A program made the translations under genes and the position numbers. This document shows, piece after piece, positions 32,772-43,293 of a stretch of 64,000 bases of DNA. The stretch lies in contig NC_013741.1 in NCBI RefSeq assembly GCF_000025285.1, positions 1,488,001-1,552,000 of the forward strand, written 5' to 3'. Under the pieces are notes generated by a model, which saw only the letters and a list, made by a program, of their open reading frames with translations, had not been told where the DNA came from and made no database searches. How positions within the stretch are numbered: the first letter of the stretch is position 1; each line of letters opens with the position of its first letter. This DNA is from Archaeoglobus profundus DSM 5631. GTDB lineage: Archaea > Halobacteriota > Archaeoglobi > Archaeoglobales > Archaeoglobaceae.

Positions 32772-33779
32772 TCATACCATCAAACGTAAACTCCTGATAG
32801 AAACCCTGACTTTAGATCCAACTCTAATACTTTCTTTCAAAACGTTTTCAGTTGTGGTTTGAGCTTTAATCTTCAATCCGTTAACGTTCAGAGTTACAAC
32901 CGCTAAAAACTTGAAAAATTCTACACCTTCAACTAAAGCTTCGAACTCGCCATCTTTTGAGATCAACACATCTTCAGGCTTAATCACCACACTAACATCT
33001 CCCTCAAAATCCGATTCGATATTCAATTTCAAACCGTTTAAATACAACTTTCCATCCCTCAAAAAGCCTCTTATAACGTTGTAACCTAAGAACTCGGCAA
33101 TTTCAACGCTTTTGGGTTTTGAGAATACATCTTCACATCTCCCCACCTGCTCAACCCTGCCCTTAATCATAATTCCCACTCTATCTCCTAAAGCCATAGC
33201 CTCATCGAAGCTGTGTGTGACGTGGATAGCTGTAAAACCAAGCTCCTTATGCCATCTTTTCATCTCCTCAACAAGCCTAAATCTCGTGGCCAGATCCAAG
33301 TTTGAGAAAGGTTCATCGAGTAGTAACAGCTTGGGTTCAATTGCCAAAGCTCTGGCCAAAGCAACTCTCTGCTGTTCTCCACCACTTAAGGTATTGGGTT
33401 TCCTGTGCAACAGATGTGATATCCCCAAAACTTCCGAAAGTTCCAATACTTTCCTTCTAATCTCATTCTTCTCAAACTTTCTGATCTTTAAACCGTAGGC
33501 AATGTTGTCATAAACGCTTAGATGAGGAAAGAGAGCATAGTTTTGTGGCATGTATGCTACGTTTCTTTTCTCGGGTGGCTTCCCCGTTACGTCTTCACCT
33601 TCTAGGTATATCCTACCGCTGTCTGGTTTGTGTAATCCCGCTATAATCTCAAGCAGAAGAGTTTTACCAGCACCGCTGTGACCTAACAAAACGAAATATT
33701 CCTTTCGCTTAACCTCAAAGCTTACATCTCTAATTTTGAACTCCTTCCAATCCTTGGAGACGTTTTCAAGCCTTAGCAT
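32772..33779 (-). CDS. wtpC: Tungstate/molybdate ABC transporter ATP-binding protein
   Basis: 335 residues from the ATG at 33,779, with GAGGAGTGAT upstream; a GTG nine bases earlier is possible. Walker A GHSGAGKT, the signature [19 protein letters not shown], Walker [13 protein letters not shown] and the H-loop HVTHSF are all present. After residue 235 comes a TOBE/MOP-like domain ([20 protein letters not shown]). With the permease and binding protein upstream it powers uptake of tungstate or molybdate. Confidence 0.88.
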   Translation of the reverse strand: MLRLENVSKDWKEFKIRDVSFEVKRKEYFVLLGHSGAGKTLLLEIIAGLHKPDSGRIYLEGEDVTGKPPEKRNVAYMPQNYALFPHLSVYDNIAYGLKIRKFEKNEIRRKVLELSEVLGISHLLHRKPNTLSGGEQQRVALARALAIEPKLLLLDEPFSNLDLATRFRLVEEMKRWHKELGFTAIHVTHSFDEAMALGDRVGIMIKGRVEQVGRCEDVFSKPKSVEIAEFLGYNVIRGFLRDGKLYLNGLKLNIESDFEGDVSVVIKPEDVLISKDGEFEALVEGVEFFKFLAVVTLNVNGLKIKAQTTTENVLKESIRVGSKVRVSIRSLRLMV

Positions 33780-34524
33780 GCCTATCACTCCTCTTCAACA
33801 ACCATCTCAAAATTGCGAATATCGTCAGGCTTAGAACTATCAGAATAACTGAGATTGGTGTTGAGTATTTCAAGCCAAAGTTTTCGAAGTACTCCAAAAC
33901 CAGTATTTGAGCAGTTTTGGGGTAGTAAGCTACTACAAGTATTGCACCAACTTCACTCACAGCCCTCGCAAATGTCATTATAGCTCCGCTTAGTATCGAA
34001 GCGAAAGCTAAGGGTAGGCTAACGGTTAAAAATGTCTTGAACTTTCCGGCTCCAAGTGTCCTAGCAACGTCCTCAAGCTTCTTATCTACGGCTAAAAAGC
34101 CATCCCTCGCTGAATTTATCGTAAAGGATGCTGATACGAAGAGCATTGCCATAATTATCCCCAAATAGCTGTCCAGTATTGCATCTGAGAATGTCGTCAG
34201 TAGCATTATACCTACGACAGAATGAGGAATAACGATTGGCACATCAACAATTCCCTGAATCAAACTCTTATATCTAAACTCTTTTCTCGCTAAGACGTAA
34301 CCGAGCGGAACTCCCAATACGAGAGCTATTAACGTCGTAATTCCGGCTGTTAAGAATGTATTCTTCAAAGCGTTGAGTACTACCTCATCCCTTAGAACTT
34401 TAATCAACGTTCCGATGTCGAGACATTGCCTTAAGAGAAGGGTAAAGATGGGCAAAATTATGTAGAATAACAGAAAAGATCCGAGAATTATGAAGAATAT
34501 GTCGATATAATCTCTCCTGTTCAT
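33766..34524 (-). CDS. wtpB: Tungstate/molybdate ABC transporter permease
   Basis: 252 residues, five to six membrane helices. The coupling motif [20 protein letters not shown] is the EAA loop that docks on the ATPase. The start overlaps the binding-protein stop by 4 bases and its end overlaps wtpC. Similarity to ModB/WtpB is clear ([20 protein letters not shown]). Homologues serve tungstate, molybdate or sulfate; the adjoining binding protein argues for tungstate/molybdate. Confidence 0.87.
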   Translation of the reverse strand: MNRRDYIDIFFIILGSFLLFYIILPIFTLLLRQCLDIGTLIKVLRDEVVLNALKNTFLTAGITTLIALVLGVPLGYVLARKEFRYKSLIQGIVDVPIVIPHSVVGIMLLTTFSDAILDSYLGIIMAMLFVSASFTINSARDGFLAVDKKLEDVARTLGAGKFKTFLTVSLPLAFASILSGAIMTFARAVSEVGAILVVAYYPKTAQILVLEYFENFGLKYSTPISVILIVLSLTIFAILRWLLKRSDRHAKA

Positions 34525-35567
34525 GTTACAATCTCGACGTATCTCTTAACACGATCTGGCACATTTCCAAATCCTAAGGGCTTTTCTAGGAACTCCTGAT
34601 AGTTCTTTGCAAACACTCCCCTACCTTTATCGCTCAACAGATATGCTAAGTATTCTTCAGCAATTTCTCTGTTTTCAGCGTTTTTAGGTATTGTTAAACC
34701 GTACATAATCGGCCTAGCCTTTATTTCCTCTTGAACAAGCTCACCATTTTCAACCTTCCAGACGGTGATCGAAACCCGTCCGTACCAGTCCTTGAGGCTG
34801 AGATTCTTTAAGTTGATCTCATCTGGCAGTTCTACGAACTTCAGGTTGTGCTGGAGTGCAACACTTTTGTACTCAAATGCGTAATCTATGCTTCCACTCT
34901 CAAGCAGAGCAATCAGATTGACACTCTTGTCCCTTATTACAACCTTTCCATCAGTTCTAACGTCCCTAGGTGAAATTATCTTGGTTCCATTTGCTCTTAT
35001 ATTCGTATGCTTTTCGATTAACTCGTGGAATATTGAATCGTTGTAATAAAGATCAGCTAACTTCATAGCCATCACACTTCTGTAGCCGCAGGGATCGACG
35101 TTTGGGTTTGAAAATCCAAATTTAACACCTTCCTTTCCAAGGATCTTATACCAGTTGCTACCGTTTATTTCATCGCTATACTTGCTCTTATCTGTGTAGC
35201 AAAGCACGAGTTCGTTTCTTGCAAAGGCTATGTAAAAGTCCGCATATTTCGGATACATGAAAGCCGGTAGAATTGTGTAGTCTGCCACGGCAACGATATC
35301 AGCTTTTCTACCCAGATCCGTAACTTTTCTAACAGCCATAACACTACCACTGGCTTCAGTTCTTATCTCAACATCGTAGCCTTTAGTTTTCATGTATTTC
35401 TCAAACTCCTCGTTCAAGTCATGCAAAGGAATTGTAAGTGATCCTGCATGAAAGATCGTTAGAGTTACCTTTTTCGGTTGCGTCGTTTCTTGAGTCGTAA
35501 GCTGTTTTGCAGGCTGTTGACAACCGCATATCAACAACGCGAGAATTAGGAGTATCCATATCATCAT
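34521..35567 (-). CDS. wtpA: Tungstate-binding lipoprotein
   Basis: 348 residues from an ATG at 35,567 (or 35,564), preceded by GGGTGA; a TTG at 35,585 would add six residues. The signal ends in a lipobox (LLICGC), anchoring the protein outside the membrane. [20 protein letters not shown] and [20 protein letters not shown] are the oxyanion-binding blocks of WtpA/ModA, and [20 protein letters not shown] is the Wtp-type signature. It delivers tungstate for W-dependent oxidoreductases or molybdate. Confidence 0.9.
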   Translation of the reverse strand: MMIWILLILALLICGCQQPAKQLTTQETTQPKKVTLTIFHAGSLTIPLHDLNEEFEKYMKTKGYDVEIRTEASGSVMAVRKVTDLGRKADIVAVADYTILPAFMYPKYADFYIAFARNELVLCYTDKSKYSDEINGSNWYKILGKEGVKFGFSNPNVDPCGYRSVMAMKLADLYYNDSIFHELIEKHTNIRANGTKIISPRDVRTDGKVVIRDKSVNLIALLESGSIDYAFEYKSVALQHNLKFVELPDEINLKNLSLKDWYGRVSITVWKVENGELVQEEIKARPIMYGLTIPKNAENREIAEEYLAYLLSDKGRGVFAKNYQEFLEKPLGFGNVPDRVKRYVEIVT

Positions 35568-35660
35568 TTCACCCGTTATGCACAATAATAAACAATGAAT
35601 TTAAATCTTTCCAAATCAAATCGAAAATCAAACTTATAACTTAGTTGAAAAATTCAATGT

Positions 35661-36095
35661 ATGGAAGTTGGGCTGAGGTTCTGGATAGAGTTTGAAGGAA
35701 AACCGGTAATGGGTAGGGGTGGATATGATATTCTCAAGAATATCGAAAAGTTTCAGTCGATCTCAAAAGCTTCGAGAGCTTTGGGTATGTCTTACAGATT
35801 CATATGGGATTACATAAGGAGAATGGAGAATGTTCTTGGGGAGAGGGTTGTTGAGAGCGAGAAGGGTGGCGTTGAAGGTGGAAGGACTACTCTGACTCCT
35901 CTGGGAAAAAAGCTGATAGATATCTACGAGAATTTTGAAAACACTTTGAAATCTGCTCTGAACGGTGTTAGGGGTATTGTAGAGGAAGTTGGAGAAAACA
36001 AAGTTGTTATAACTCTCGATAACAACGAGTTTAACATTGGGGATGCAGTTGTGATATTCAAAAACGGTAAAATTCCAAGGGTCAAGGTGAAGTGA
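35661..36095 (+). CDS. ModE-like molybdate/tungstate regulator
   Basis: 144 residues, divergent from wtpABC. The winged helix (about 15-100: YDILKNIEKFQSISKASRAL, then SYRFIWDYIRRMENVLGERV, then GGRTTLTPLGKKLIDIYENF) is the ModE N-terminal domain. The C-terminal 40 residues (GIVEEVGENKVVITLDNN...VVIFK) look like a single partial Mop/TOBE unit rather than the paired Mop domains of E. coli ModE. It probably represses the transporter genes when oxyanion is ample. It overlaps or abuts the next gene. Confidence 0.8.
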   Translation: MEVGLRFWIEFEGKPVMGRGGYDILKNIEKFQSISKASRALGMSYRFIWDYIRRMENVLGERVVESEKGGVEGGRTTLTPLGKKLIDIYENFENTLKSALNGVRGIVEEVGENKVVITLDNNEFNIGDAVVIFKNGKIPRVKVK

Positions 36096-36373
36096 TGAGA
36101 GTTTCAGGTGTAATTGAGAGGTTTGAAGAACTTAAAAAAATTTTGAGAAACTGGGCGATCATTAGGGAAAACGAGATGGAAATAATAGATCCCCCCTTCA
36201 CCATCACCATATCAAAACTTGAGAGGTCGATAACGTTCAAATTCGAAGGTAGGGATGTTGCAATCTTAACGGATGATAGTTACACCGTAGAGAGCGGGTT
36301 TGAAGGGGTTGTTGAGGAATGGCTTACCGCCCTTACATCGTTGGGGTTCAAGAGGTATCTTCTGAAGTCGTAG
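36095..36373 (+). CDS. Uncharacterised small protein between the ModE-like gene and birA
   Basis: 92 residues from the ATG at 36,095, preceded by AAGGTGAAG; a GTG one codon earlier overlaps the ModE-like stop. It is a soluble alpha/beta protein (VIERFEELKKILRNWAIIRE, then PPFTITISKLERSITFKFEG, then [19 protein letters not shown]). The strand-rich centre and final helix suggest a small single domain. Family not recognised. It overlaps the birA start by 55 bases, so these genes are tightly linked. Confidence 0.6.
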   Translation: MRVSGVIERFEELKKILRNWAIIRENEMEIIDPPFTITISKLERSITFKFEGRDVAILTDDSYTVESGFEGVVEEWLTALTSLGFKRYLLKS

Positions 36374-37248
36374 AGAGATTGAAAGAAGGGGTCTCTGGAG
36401 AGATATTGGCTGAACTCTTAGGGGTTAGCAGAACCGCAGTCTGGAAGTTCATAAGGAAGCTGGAGAGCCTCGGTTATGTAATAGAGAAGAGGAAGGGAAT
36501 GGGATACAAAATTGTGAGGACTCCTGATCTTTCACCCTACGAGGTTGCTATGATCTGTAGAGATCTGAGGTTGATTGACGAAGTCTACTATTACACCGTT
36601 GTCGATTCGACTAATCAGAGGGCTAAGGAGGTTGCAAAGCCGAAAACACTTTTCATAGCTGAGAGACAAACAGAAGGAAGAGGGAGGTATGGAAGGCGTT
36701 GGATGAGTGAGTGTGGTGGGCTGTACTTTTCGATAACGTTGCCTAGAGATCTGCCAATAGAAGATGTTCCAAAGCTAACGCTAACTACAGGAGTTGCAGT
36801 TGCAAAGGCTTTAAGAGCTAGACTGAAGTGGCCGAACGACGTTGTTTACAATGGTAGAAAGCTATGCGGAATTCTGTGCGAACTCTTTGGAGAGATCGAG
36901 GATCCTATGATAGTGGTTGGCGTAGGAGTAAACGTGAACAATCCCACTCCGCCCAATGGTGTATCTTTGAAGGATATACACGGTCGAGAATTCAACCGTT
37001 TGGAAGTTTTGAAGGATGTTTTGATTAGCTTTGAGCGTTACTATTTCAAGTTGTTGAATGGTGGATGGGGGGAGATTAGGAATGAATGGAAGCACATGAG
37101 CGAAACGCTCGGGAAGGATGTCGTCGTTAGAACGGCAAAGGGTGTCTATACCGGGAGAGCTTTGGATTTGGATGGAGACGGCGGTCTTATTTTGGATGTC
37201 GGTGGAAAAATTGTTAAAGTTTTTTCTGGCGACTGTTTTTACGCTTGA
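36319..37248 (+). CDS. birA: Biotin-protein ligase with N-terminal winged helix (BirA)
   Basis: 309 residues. An N-terminal winged helix (about 13-60: [40 protein letters not shown]) indicates a bifunctional repressor-ligase. The catalytic domain has [20 protein letters not shown], the adenylation loop [33 protein letters not shown] and the C-terminal SH3-like domain ([21 protein letters not shown]). It attaches biotin to acyl-CoA carboxylase carrier domains. The ATG at 36,319 lies inside the preceding gene; no better start fits the winged helix. Confidence 0.9.
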   Translation: MAYRPYIVGVQEVSSEVVERLKEGVSGEILAELLGVSRTAVWKFIRKLESLGYVIEKRKGMGYKIVRTPDLSPYEVAMICRDLRLIDEVYYYTVVDSTNQRAKEVAKPKTLFIAERQTEGRGRYGRRWMSECGGLYFSITLPRDLPIEDVPKLTLTTGVAVAKALRARLKWPNDVVYNGRKLCGILCELFGEIEDPMIVVGVGVNVNNPTPPNGVSLKDIHGREFNRLEVLKDVLISFERYYFKLLNGGWGEIRNEWKHMSETLGKDVVVRTAKGVYTGRALDLDGDGGLILDVGGKIVKVFSGDCFYA

Positions 37249-38279
37249 GAGATGTATCCCTCCTTTATCATCAACTCCGCATTGAGAATGCTTGCCCCTG
37301 CAGCCCCTCTCACGGTGTTGTGTCCCAAAACGAGATACCTAACTTCGTTGTCCTTAACCTTCTTCAGCCTTCCAACGACCACACTCATACCGTTGCCAGT
37401 ATCTCTGTCAAGACGTGGCTGTGGTCTGTCCACTTCACTCCTAACGACTATCACTTTCTCTGGCGATGTCGGCAAATCCAAAGGCTTCAGCGAATCAAAT
37501 GCATCAATTACATCCTCTACGCTTACGTTACCATCAAACCTAGCCCAAACGGCTTCGAGGTGTCCATCTATAACAGGAACTCTGTGGCACGATGCTGAGA
37601 TTTCCAAGTCTGCGGGAATGACCTTGCCACCTTCAAGCCTTCCGAGGATCTTTAGAGGCTCACTTTCAACCTTTTCTTCCTCACCCTTTATGAAAGGAAT
37701 GATGTTGTCAACTATTGCTAACGATGGCACTCCTGGATAACCAGCACCGCTCAAAGCCTGCATCGTTGCAACTCTTACAGATTTCAGTTTCAGATCCATC
37801 AACGGCTTGAGAGTTATCGTCAGCATTATGGTGGTACAGTTGGGATTCGTAACTATGAATCCGTCCCACCCTCTGTTTCTCTTCTGCACGTCTATCAACT
37901 GGAGATGGTCAGGGTTGACTTCGGGAATAACTAGAGGTACGTCTTCCTCCATTCTGTAAGCTGAAGCGTTACTTGCAACTACAAAACCCTCCTTGGCAAA
38001 CTTCGGCTCTACTTCCCTTGCAACATCTGATGGCAAAGCGGAGAAAACTATATCAGCATCGCAGTACTTAGGATCCATCGGTGACATCTCAATGTCTCTA
38101 ACATCCTTTGGAACATCGCTCGAAACTATCCAATCGACCTCATCACCATACTTCTTTCCAACTCTCCTTTCCGAAGCCATTAACGTCGTTATCTTGAACC
38201 AAGGATGGTTCGCTAAAAGTTGAACGAACTTCTGACCAACCATTCCTGTAGCTCCCAAGACGCCAACTTTGTACTTCAT
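37239..38279 (-). CDS. asd: Aspartate-semialdehyde dehydrogenase
   Basis: 346 residues. [19 protein letters not shown] is the NADP-binding loop, [14 protein letters not shown] holds the catalytic Cys, and [19 protein letters not shown] contains the catalytic His region. The archaeal/fungal class is indicated by the [18 protein letters not shown] stretch. It makes aspartate semialdehyde for lysine, threonine and methionine synthesis. It overlaps the 3' end of birA by 10 bases in convergent orientation; its ATG lies 50 bases from the divergent DUF2298 gene. Confidence 0.93.
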   Translation of the reverse strand: MKYKVGVLGATGMVGQKFVQLLANHPWFKITTLMASERRVGKKYGDEVDWIVSSDVPKDVRDIEMSPMDPKYCDADIVFSALPSDVAREVEPKFAKEGFVVASNASAYRMEEDVPLVIPEVNPDHLQLIDVQKRNRGWDGFIVTNPNCTTIMLTITLKPLMDLKLKSVRVATMQALSGAGYPGVPSLAIVDNIIPFIKGEEEKVESEPLKILGRLEGGKVIPADLEISASCHRVPVIDGHLEAVWARFDGNVSVEDVIDAFDSLKPLDLPTSPEKVIVVRSEVDRPQPRLDRDTGNGMSVVVGRLKKVKDNEVRYLVLGHNTVRGAAGASILNAELMIKEGYISQA

Positions 38280-38328
38280 GGTGGAAAGTAGTCGGAGAGT
38301 TTATATTTTTAATCGTCAAAATTTGTGC

Positions 38329-40272
38329 ATGCTCGAAATAGTTCTCTGGATCACTATCCTTTACATTATCTCATTTCTATCACTTCCTTTAGCAGATAGA
38401 TTGGGTTTGAGGGGTTTGTCTAAAGTCTTAGGCTTGATTTTCCTAACTTACATCGTTTGGTTGATTTCGTTCTTAGTGGATTTCAAGTCTGCAACATTCT
38501 ACGGCTTTATGATAACAGTTACTGTAGGATCTCTACTCTGGTTGTACGATGTGAATAGGATATCATCAAATTTCAGAGGATTGATGATAGATTTCTTCAA
38601 GTTTGAAGCGGTCTTCATAGTTTTCTTTCTCATCTACTTGCTGTACGAGATGTTCAATCCCTACGTTGTAGGTGCTGAGAAGATGACCGACATGGCTATT
38701 CTGACAGCGATAACAAAGAGCAACAGCTTACCTCCTTACGATCCATTCCTTGCTGGTTACAGACTCAATTTTTACTACTACATGGGTTACGTGAGCTATG
38801 CTATTCTGACGATCTTAAGCTTGACAACAACTCACATCTCCTACAACTTAGCCTGTGCAACCGTATTCGCTTTAGCCATGACACCGATTGTATGGTTGAT
38901 ATCCAAAAGCAGAGAGAAGATTACCATTCCTTTCCTCCTTTTAGCTGGCAACCTAATGACTTTGAAAATGCTAATTTTTGGCAATATATCGAAAGCTTTT
39001 GACTTTTGGACTGTAACCAGAGTCATAAAGGGGACTATAAACGAGTTCCCCCTTGCGACACTCTTCTTTAGGGATCTTCACCCCCACTTTATGTCCATAC
39101 CATTTCAAATCGCATTTCTAATTGCCCTTTACATGTGGGTGAGGGAGGAAAAGAAATCTACTGCCGTCTTAATGTCATTTCTGCTGGGTTTCATGTTTAC
39201 CGTGAATTCTTGGGATTTCTTCACTTACTCCTTCCTCTACATCATTCTTTCCATAGCTCTCCGCAGATTCTACGCCTTAGCTCTTTTACCACTCGCGGTG
39301 ATTCCATTTTTACCGTTTCATCTAACGTTGAATACAAGTGCCGTTAAGGGGATAGGGTTTGTGTGTGAGAGAACGGATTTAATCAGCTTTATAATCGCTC
39401 AACCGCTAGTTCTATTACCTTTGATTTATTCACTCATTCAGGAGAGAAAGATTTTCTTAACTGTGCTGGGAATTTCAATCCCAATATCCTTGCTCTTTAA
39501 ATTCCCCGTAATAGTTATCACCCTACCGACCGTAGTCGCTCTCTTAAAGAAGTTTTACGAAGAAAGATCGTTCGAACTCGGTGTAGCTTTAACCGCTCTG
39601 CTCTTACTAACGGCAGTTGAGATAGTCTACGTTGATGATGCGTACAGTGGGGAAATAGAGAGATTGAACACCGTTTTTAAATCGTACGTTCAAGCTTGGA
39701 TTCTTCTGAGCTTTGGATTCACCTATCTAAACTATTCGTACGAAAGAATCTACAAGTCTATCGCGATCTGCTTGATAGCGATTCTCTGGATTTATCCAAT
39801 CGGATGCGCTGTGGGACTACCTACTCTGGGCTTTAAGGGGACTTTAGACGGGATAGAATTTACGAAATCCTACGGAGAGTACAACGCCCTGAAGTATCTC
39901 TACAGATTTAGCGGTGTCGTAGTTGAATATCCGGGCAAAACACCCTACGAGTCGTACACATATGCTGGTAGAGTTTCTTCATATACGGGGTTGAGGAGTG
40001 TCTTGTGTAATGGAGGACACGAACTCTTCTGGAGATTCTTCGACAACGAAACCGTGAAAGTGTTAAACGAGCGCTGGAGGGATATAAAGGAGATCTACGA
40101 ATCGAAAGATTTGGACTACGACCTGCTCGAAAAGTACAACGTTTCCTTTATCTATATAGGATATCTCGAAAAGAGCAACTACAACATAAGCTACGACAAG
40201 TTTTCAAAGCTTCAAAAAGTGTATGACGATGGTGAAGTTGTGATCTATAAGGTTATATACCCCAAGAGCTAA
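38329..40272 (+). CDS. DUF2298 large membrane protein
   Basis: 647 residues from the ATG at 38,329; a TTTATATTTTT box centred about 26 bases upstream points to a leaderless start, so an in-frame start at 38,269 is less likely. About 12-14 membrane helices. NPYVVGAEKMTDMAILTAIT, PPYDPFLAGYRLNFYYYMGY and LFFRDLHPHFMSIPF are the hallmark loops of DUF2298, a family similar in layout to GT-C glycosyltransferases, with acidic residues in the first loop. A lipid-linked sugar role is possible but unproved. The C-terminal 130 residues are outside the membrane. Confidence 0.8.
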   Translation: MLEIVLWITILYIISFLSLPLADRLGLRGLSKVLGLIFLTYIVWLISFLVDFKSATFYGFMITVTVGSLLWLYDVNRISSNFRGLMIDFFKFEAVFIVFFLIYLLYEMFNPYVVGAEKMTDMAILTAITKSNSLPPYDPFLAGYRLNFYYYMGYVSYAILTILSLTTTHISYNLACATVFALAMTPIVWLISKSREKITIPFLLLAGNLMTLKMLIFGNISKAFDFWTVTRVIKGTINEFPLATLFFRDLHPHFMSIPFQIAFLIALYMWVREEKKSTAVLMSFLLGFMFTVNSWDFFTYSFLYIILSIALRRFYALALLPLAVIPFLPFHLTLNTSAVKGIGFVCERTDLISFIIAQPLVLLPLIYSLIQERKIFLTVLGISIPISLLFKFPVIVITLPTVVALLKKFYEERSFELGVALTALLLLTAVEIVYVDDAYSGEIERLNTVFKSYVQAWILLSFGFTYLNYSYERIYKSIAICLIAILWIYPIGCAVGLPTLGFKGTLDGIEFTKSYGEYNALKYLYRFSGVVVEYPGKTPYESYTYAGRVSSYTGLRSVLCNGGHELFWRFFDNETVKVLNERWRDIKEIYESKDLDYDLLEKYNVSFIYIGYLEKSNYNISYDKFSKLQKVYDDGEVVIYKVIYPKS

Positions 40273-40275
40273 CGT

Positions 40276-40340
40276 GAGACGCCGATGAGGAATGATGGGC
40301 GATCTGATTCGTGATGATAGGGAGAGTTCTGAGGTGCTCA
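40276..40340 (+). ncRNA. Candidate C/D box guide sRNA
   Basis: Between DUF2298 and tfe: C box CGATGA (40,283-40,288), D' CTGA (40,304-40,307), three-base spacer, C' GTGATGA (40,311-40,317) and D CTGA (40,329-40,332), with guide segments of 15 and 11 bases. TGAG before C and CTCA after D can close a short terminal stem. Order and spacing fit archaeal C/D sRNAs, which direct 2'-O-methylation at the fifth base upstream of D/D'. Target not determined. Confidence 0.55.
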
Positions 40341-40383
40341 AAACGAAACGTTTATCTTTATCTGATCTTAGATAACAAAAATA

Positions 40384-40899
40384 ATGAACAAGAACAACGA
40401 GAAAGTTGAGGAGCTTATTAGAGAACTTATTGACAGAGTTGCTGGAGGAGTCGGGCTAATCATATGGGATATGAGACCCAAAGAAGAGCTCACGGATGAA
40501 GAGATGTCCATAATTCTGGGTATAGAGATTAACGAAGTTAGAAGGGCACTTTTTGCACTTTATGAACTGGGATTGGCTGAGTACAGAAGGAAGAGGGATG
40601 AGGATACAGGCTGGATAGAGTATTACTGGAAGATAAGGTACGATAAGCAGAGAGAAGTTCTAAGGAGGGAGCTTGAGAAGGTTAAGAGAAAGCTTGAGGA
40701 GAAGGTTAAGTACGAGAGCGAGAATATCCACTACATGTGCGAAAACGGCTGTGTCAAGGTTAGGTATGAGGAGGCTATGGAGCTAAACTTCACATGCCCG
40801 AGGTGTGGAGGAACACTAGAATACCTGGACGTTACGAATGCAATTGAAAAGATAAAAGAAGAAATCAAGAAAATTGATGAATTGCTTGCCGAGCTTTAA
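40384..40899 (+). CDS. tfe: Transcription initiation factor TFE, alpha subunit
   Basis: 171 residues. The N-terminal winged helix (about 5-90: VEELIRELIDRVAGGVGLII, then LTDEEMSIILGIEINEVRRA) is followed by a long helix (about 85-115) and a zinc ribbon (MCENGCVKVRYEEAMELNF, then TCPRCGG) with four Cys. It opens promoters with RNA polymerase, TBP and TFB. The length is normal. It converges with the TPD-domain gene, overlapping it by 4 bases. Confidence 0.92.
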   Translation: MNKNNEKVEELIRELIDRVAGGVGLIIWDMRPKEELTDEEMSIILGIEINEVRRALFALYELGLAEYRRKRDEDTGWIEYYWKIRYDKQREVLRRELEKVKRKLEEKVKYESENIHYMCENGCVKVRYEEAMELNFTCPRCGGTLEYLDVTNAIEKIKEEIKKIDELLAEL

Positions 40900-41762
40900 T
40901 TAAGAACGATATCGAATCCCAATCCTTTAAGAAAGGTTAAAAGCCTTCTATTGCCTTTAACTTCTATCTTTTCACCCTTTGCAAATCTGTCGATTACATC
41001 GTCAACAACCTTCAAAAACTTCTCCCTCTTCAACCTTCCAAATTTGAAGTGAACTTTCATATCCAAGTCACCGCTCAGAGAGAAAGGTGTATCCAAATGC
41101 CAAGGCCAGTAAACTACCACACCTTTACCAAAATCTTTAAAGTAATGGTAATACTGCCTTCTCCAGTAGAAGGAATGTGTTCTGAAGTCACCGAACATGA
41201 ACTTACTTTCGATCCATCTAACTTTGAATCCTATGAACTCGATGCAGTCTTTAAGTAAAAAGTCGGGAGTTTTTCGAGTTTTTAGCTCTTTTTCAGTTTT
41301 GAAATCCACATCCAATCCCATCAGATAGTCCTCTATAATCTTTTCACCCAGTCTCCCCTTCAGATGCTGGAATCTTACTGCAAGAGGTGAGTATATGAAG
41401 TCCCTCGTAACTGCATCCCAGACTAGATCTTCCAAATCTCCCGCTTCCTTCGGATGCTTTAGAAGATTTGAAATCTCACCTTTGCTAAAGCCCAATCCTC
41501 TCATGAGAACCTTCAATCTTAAAACTGGAGGTAGTCTAACATTCAACTTCCCCTTTTCTCTCCAAATTCTTGCAACAGTCTCGGGATCGTACCTCCTAAA
41601 CTTTCTGATAACGCTTTCAACAATCTTCTGGTTGAGTATAGAGGATAGAACGTAGTTCGGAAGGGGAAACTTTTCAAAGTCTTTCGGACTACTCAGATTC
41701 CTTCTAATTATCCTGTAAGTCTCTAAGTCCAACTTTCTTGACTTCGACAGCCTTTCCCTCAT
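40896..41762 (-). CDS. TPD-motif nuclease-like protein, archaeal CDIN1/C15orf41 homologue
   Basis: 288 residues. The N-terminal helical region contains helix-turn-helix-like segments (LMRGLGFSKGEISNLLKHP). The C-terminal domain holds RKTPDFLLKDCIEFIGFKVR and WIESKFMFGDFRTH: the TPD signature and E-x-K of a PD-(D/E)XK fold shared with human CDIN1, whose mutation causes congenital dyserythropoietic anaemia. QYYHYFKDFGKGVVVYWPW follows as in that family. The ATG at 41,762 overlaps arcS by 59 bases; a TTG at 41,732 would shorten the overlap. The nucleic acid substrate is unknown. Confidence 0.75.
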   Translation of the reverse strand: MRERLSKSRKLDLETYRIIRRNLSSPKDFEKFPLPNYVLSSILNQKIVESVIRKFRRYDPETVARIWREKGKLNVRLPPVLRLKVLMRGLGFSKGEISNLLKHPKEAGDLEDLVWDAVTRDFIYSPLAVRFQHLKGRLGEKIIEDYLMGLDVDFKTEKELKTRKTPDFLLKDCIEFIGFKVRWIESKFMFGDFRTHSFYWRRQYYHYFKDFGKGVVVYWPWHLDTPFSLSGDLDMKVHFKFGRLKREKFLKVVDDVIDRFAKGEKIEVKGNRRLLTFLKGLGFDIVLN

Positions 41763-43293
41763 TTTCCATCATCTCTTTCCCGCACATCAAAGCCCTTCCA
41801 ACACCCAAATATTGATCGTTGTAGAATGCTACGATGTCGTTCGGTCTTATCCTATCATCGGCATCTTTTACTCCCACTGCGAAGATTGTTCCTTTGGGCT
41901 TGAAATTGTCTATCTCGACGTAGTACGCTTTCTTTATGAGATGCTTTGCAAGGGGTAGATCTATGTCTAGGCAACCGTAATTCAAATCTACCCTTGCAAA
42001 CCTTTCCCTGCCCACGTAAAACTCCAGATTGGGATACTTCCCTCTAACCTTTTCTATCTCAAAATTCAAACCGAACTGGTACCTTATCATGTGATCAAAC
42101 ATCGATTTGTACAGATCGTAGCCATCAAATTCGTAACTTTTAATAACTTCTCTCAACTTCCTCAGAGAGCCGGGATCCGTTACGTCTTTCTCAGCAGTCC
42201 AGATGACATCAATTCCAAGCCTCTCAGCAGTTCTCTCTACAACTTCTTTGTAACCTCCCACTACATGTCCTATCACAACCTCGAAATTTCCCTTTTCGAT
42301 GAACCTCGATAGCCATTCAGAGACAAACTCGACCTCATCTCTACTCCAATCACCGCTAACAGCAACGTCGTAGTTTACTGCAGGATACGTTAATTCGTAA
42401 ACTCTCGGAACTACGAGAGGTGATGAAACAATTATCTCCTCTACACCCTTCTTCCAAACCTCTCCTATAACTCTCCTTATAGCTGTATGACTCTTGGACT
42501 TTGAGTAGGGTTTTTTGGCTGAGCATGGAAGGATTAAAAGGGCTTTTCCCATCGGTTCGTAGCAATCCACAGCTCTCGAAAGGAAGTACTTGACTTCAGG
42601 CCTCGTAAAGGAATGCTCTGTTGTCATTACAACTTTTGATCTTGAAAACCTCGGATAGCATTCTTGATTTAACTTATCGAAGAATCTGAGCATAGCTGTC
42701 AAATTTGGATCAAATTTGACCCATGCCTCTACAAAATTTCTTAAATCCTCTCTAACAGCCATGTTCAAGACTTTTTTCATTACGAATGTGTTGTGTTTGG
42801 CCAAACCTTCTTCGCTGAAGTCGCTGTTTGTACATGAAGGACAGCAGCACATTGGTTCTTTAACCTTTTCAGCATCAATCTCTTCAAACTCTGTCATGTA
42901 CACTCCCTGATAGCCCTTAACTATCGCAAGTATGTTGTCGAAAATGTCGACACCCATGTAATACAGCAGAGGAATGTTTGACGGTGTTGCAAGAGCTACG
43001 GTGTATAGAGGTTTATATGTTGAAGTTCTGAGCCTGTAAATGTATTCTACGAGCTTTCTCGGATTGAGGGTAGATAAACCCGTTGCCACTATGAAATTCT
43101 CATCTCTACTCTTTAAAACCTCAAATCTTTTCTTATCTATCTCTTCAAGAACCGTAGGGGATTTTCCAAAGTTTATGTATTCTAGAATCTTCGGCTTCTC
43201 AAGGTAGTCTATAAGTAGGGGCGTTCTATACTTGCCTTCAAGCTCTATACATCCTATCCTTGCAAATCCTAATCTTCTTTCCTGTCTAAACAT
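41704..43293 (-). CDS. arcS: Archaeosine synthase ArcS (TgtA2)
   Basis: 529 residues. It has a TGT-like barrel at the N-terminus lacking the full transglycosylase site, then LLILPCSAKKPYSKSKSHTA, the ArcS-specific block where modification of preQ0-tRNA takes place, and a C-terminal PUA domain (about 450-525: IRPNDIVAFYNDQYLGVGRA) that binds the tRNA acceptor end. It converts preQ0 at G15 toward archaeosine, together with a radical SAM partner in some archaea. It follows tgtA with a 25-base overlap. Confidence 0.9.
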   Translation of the reverse strand: MFRQERRLGFARIGCIELEGKYRTPLLIDYLEKPKILEYINFGKSPTVLEEIDKKRFEVLKSRDENFIVATGLSTLNPRKLVEYIYRLRTSTYKPLYTVALATPSNIPLLYYMGVDIFDNILAIVKGYQGVYMTEFEEIDAEKVKEPMCCCPSCTNSDFSEEGLAKHNTFVMKKVLNMAVREDLRNFVEAWVKFDPNLTAMLRFFDKLNQECYPRFSRSKVVMTTEHSFTRPEVKYFLSRAVDCYEPMGKALLILPCSAKKPYSKSKSHTAIRRVIGEVWKKGVEEIIVSSPLVVPRVYELTYPAVNYDVAVSGDWSRDEVEFVSEWLSRFIEKGNFEVVIGHVVGGYKEVVERTAERLGIDVIWTAEKDVTDPGSLRKLREVIKSYEFDGYDLYKSMFDHMIRYQFGLNFEIEKVRGKYPNLEFYVGRERFARVDLNYGCLDIDLPLAKHLIKKAYYVEIDNFKPKGTIFAVGVKDADDRIRPNDIVAFYNDQYLGVGRALMCGKEMMENEGKAVEVKKVGLRDLQDN

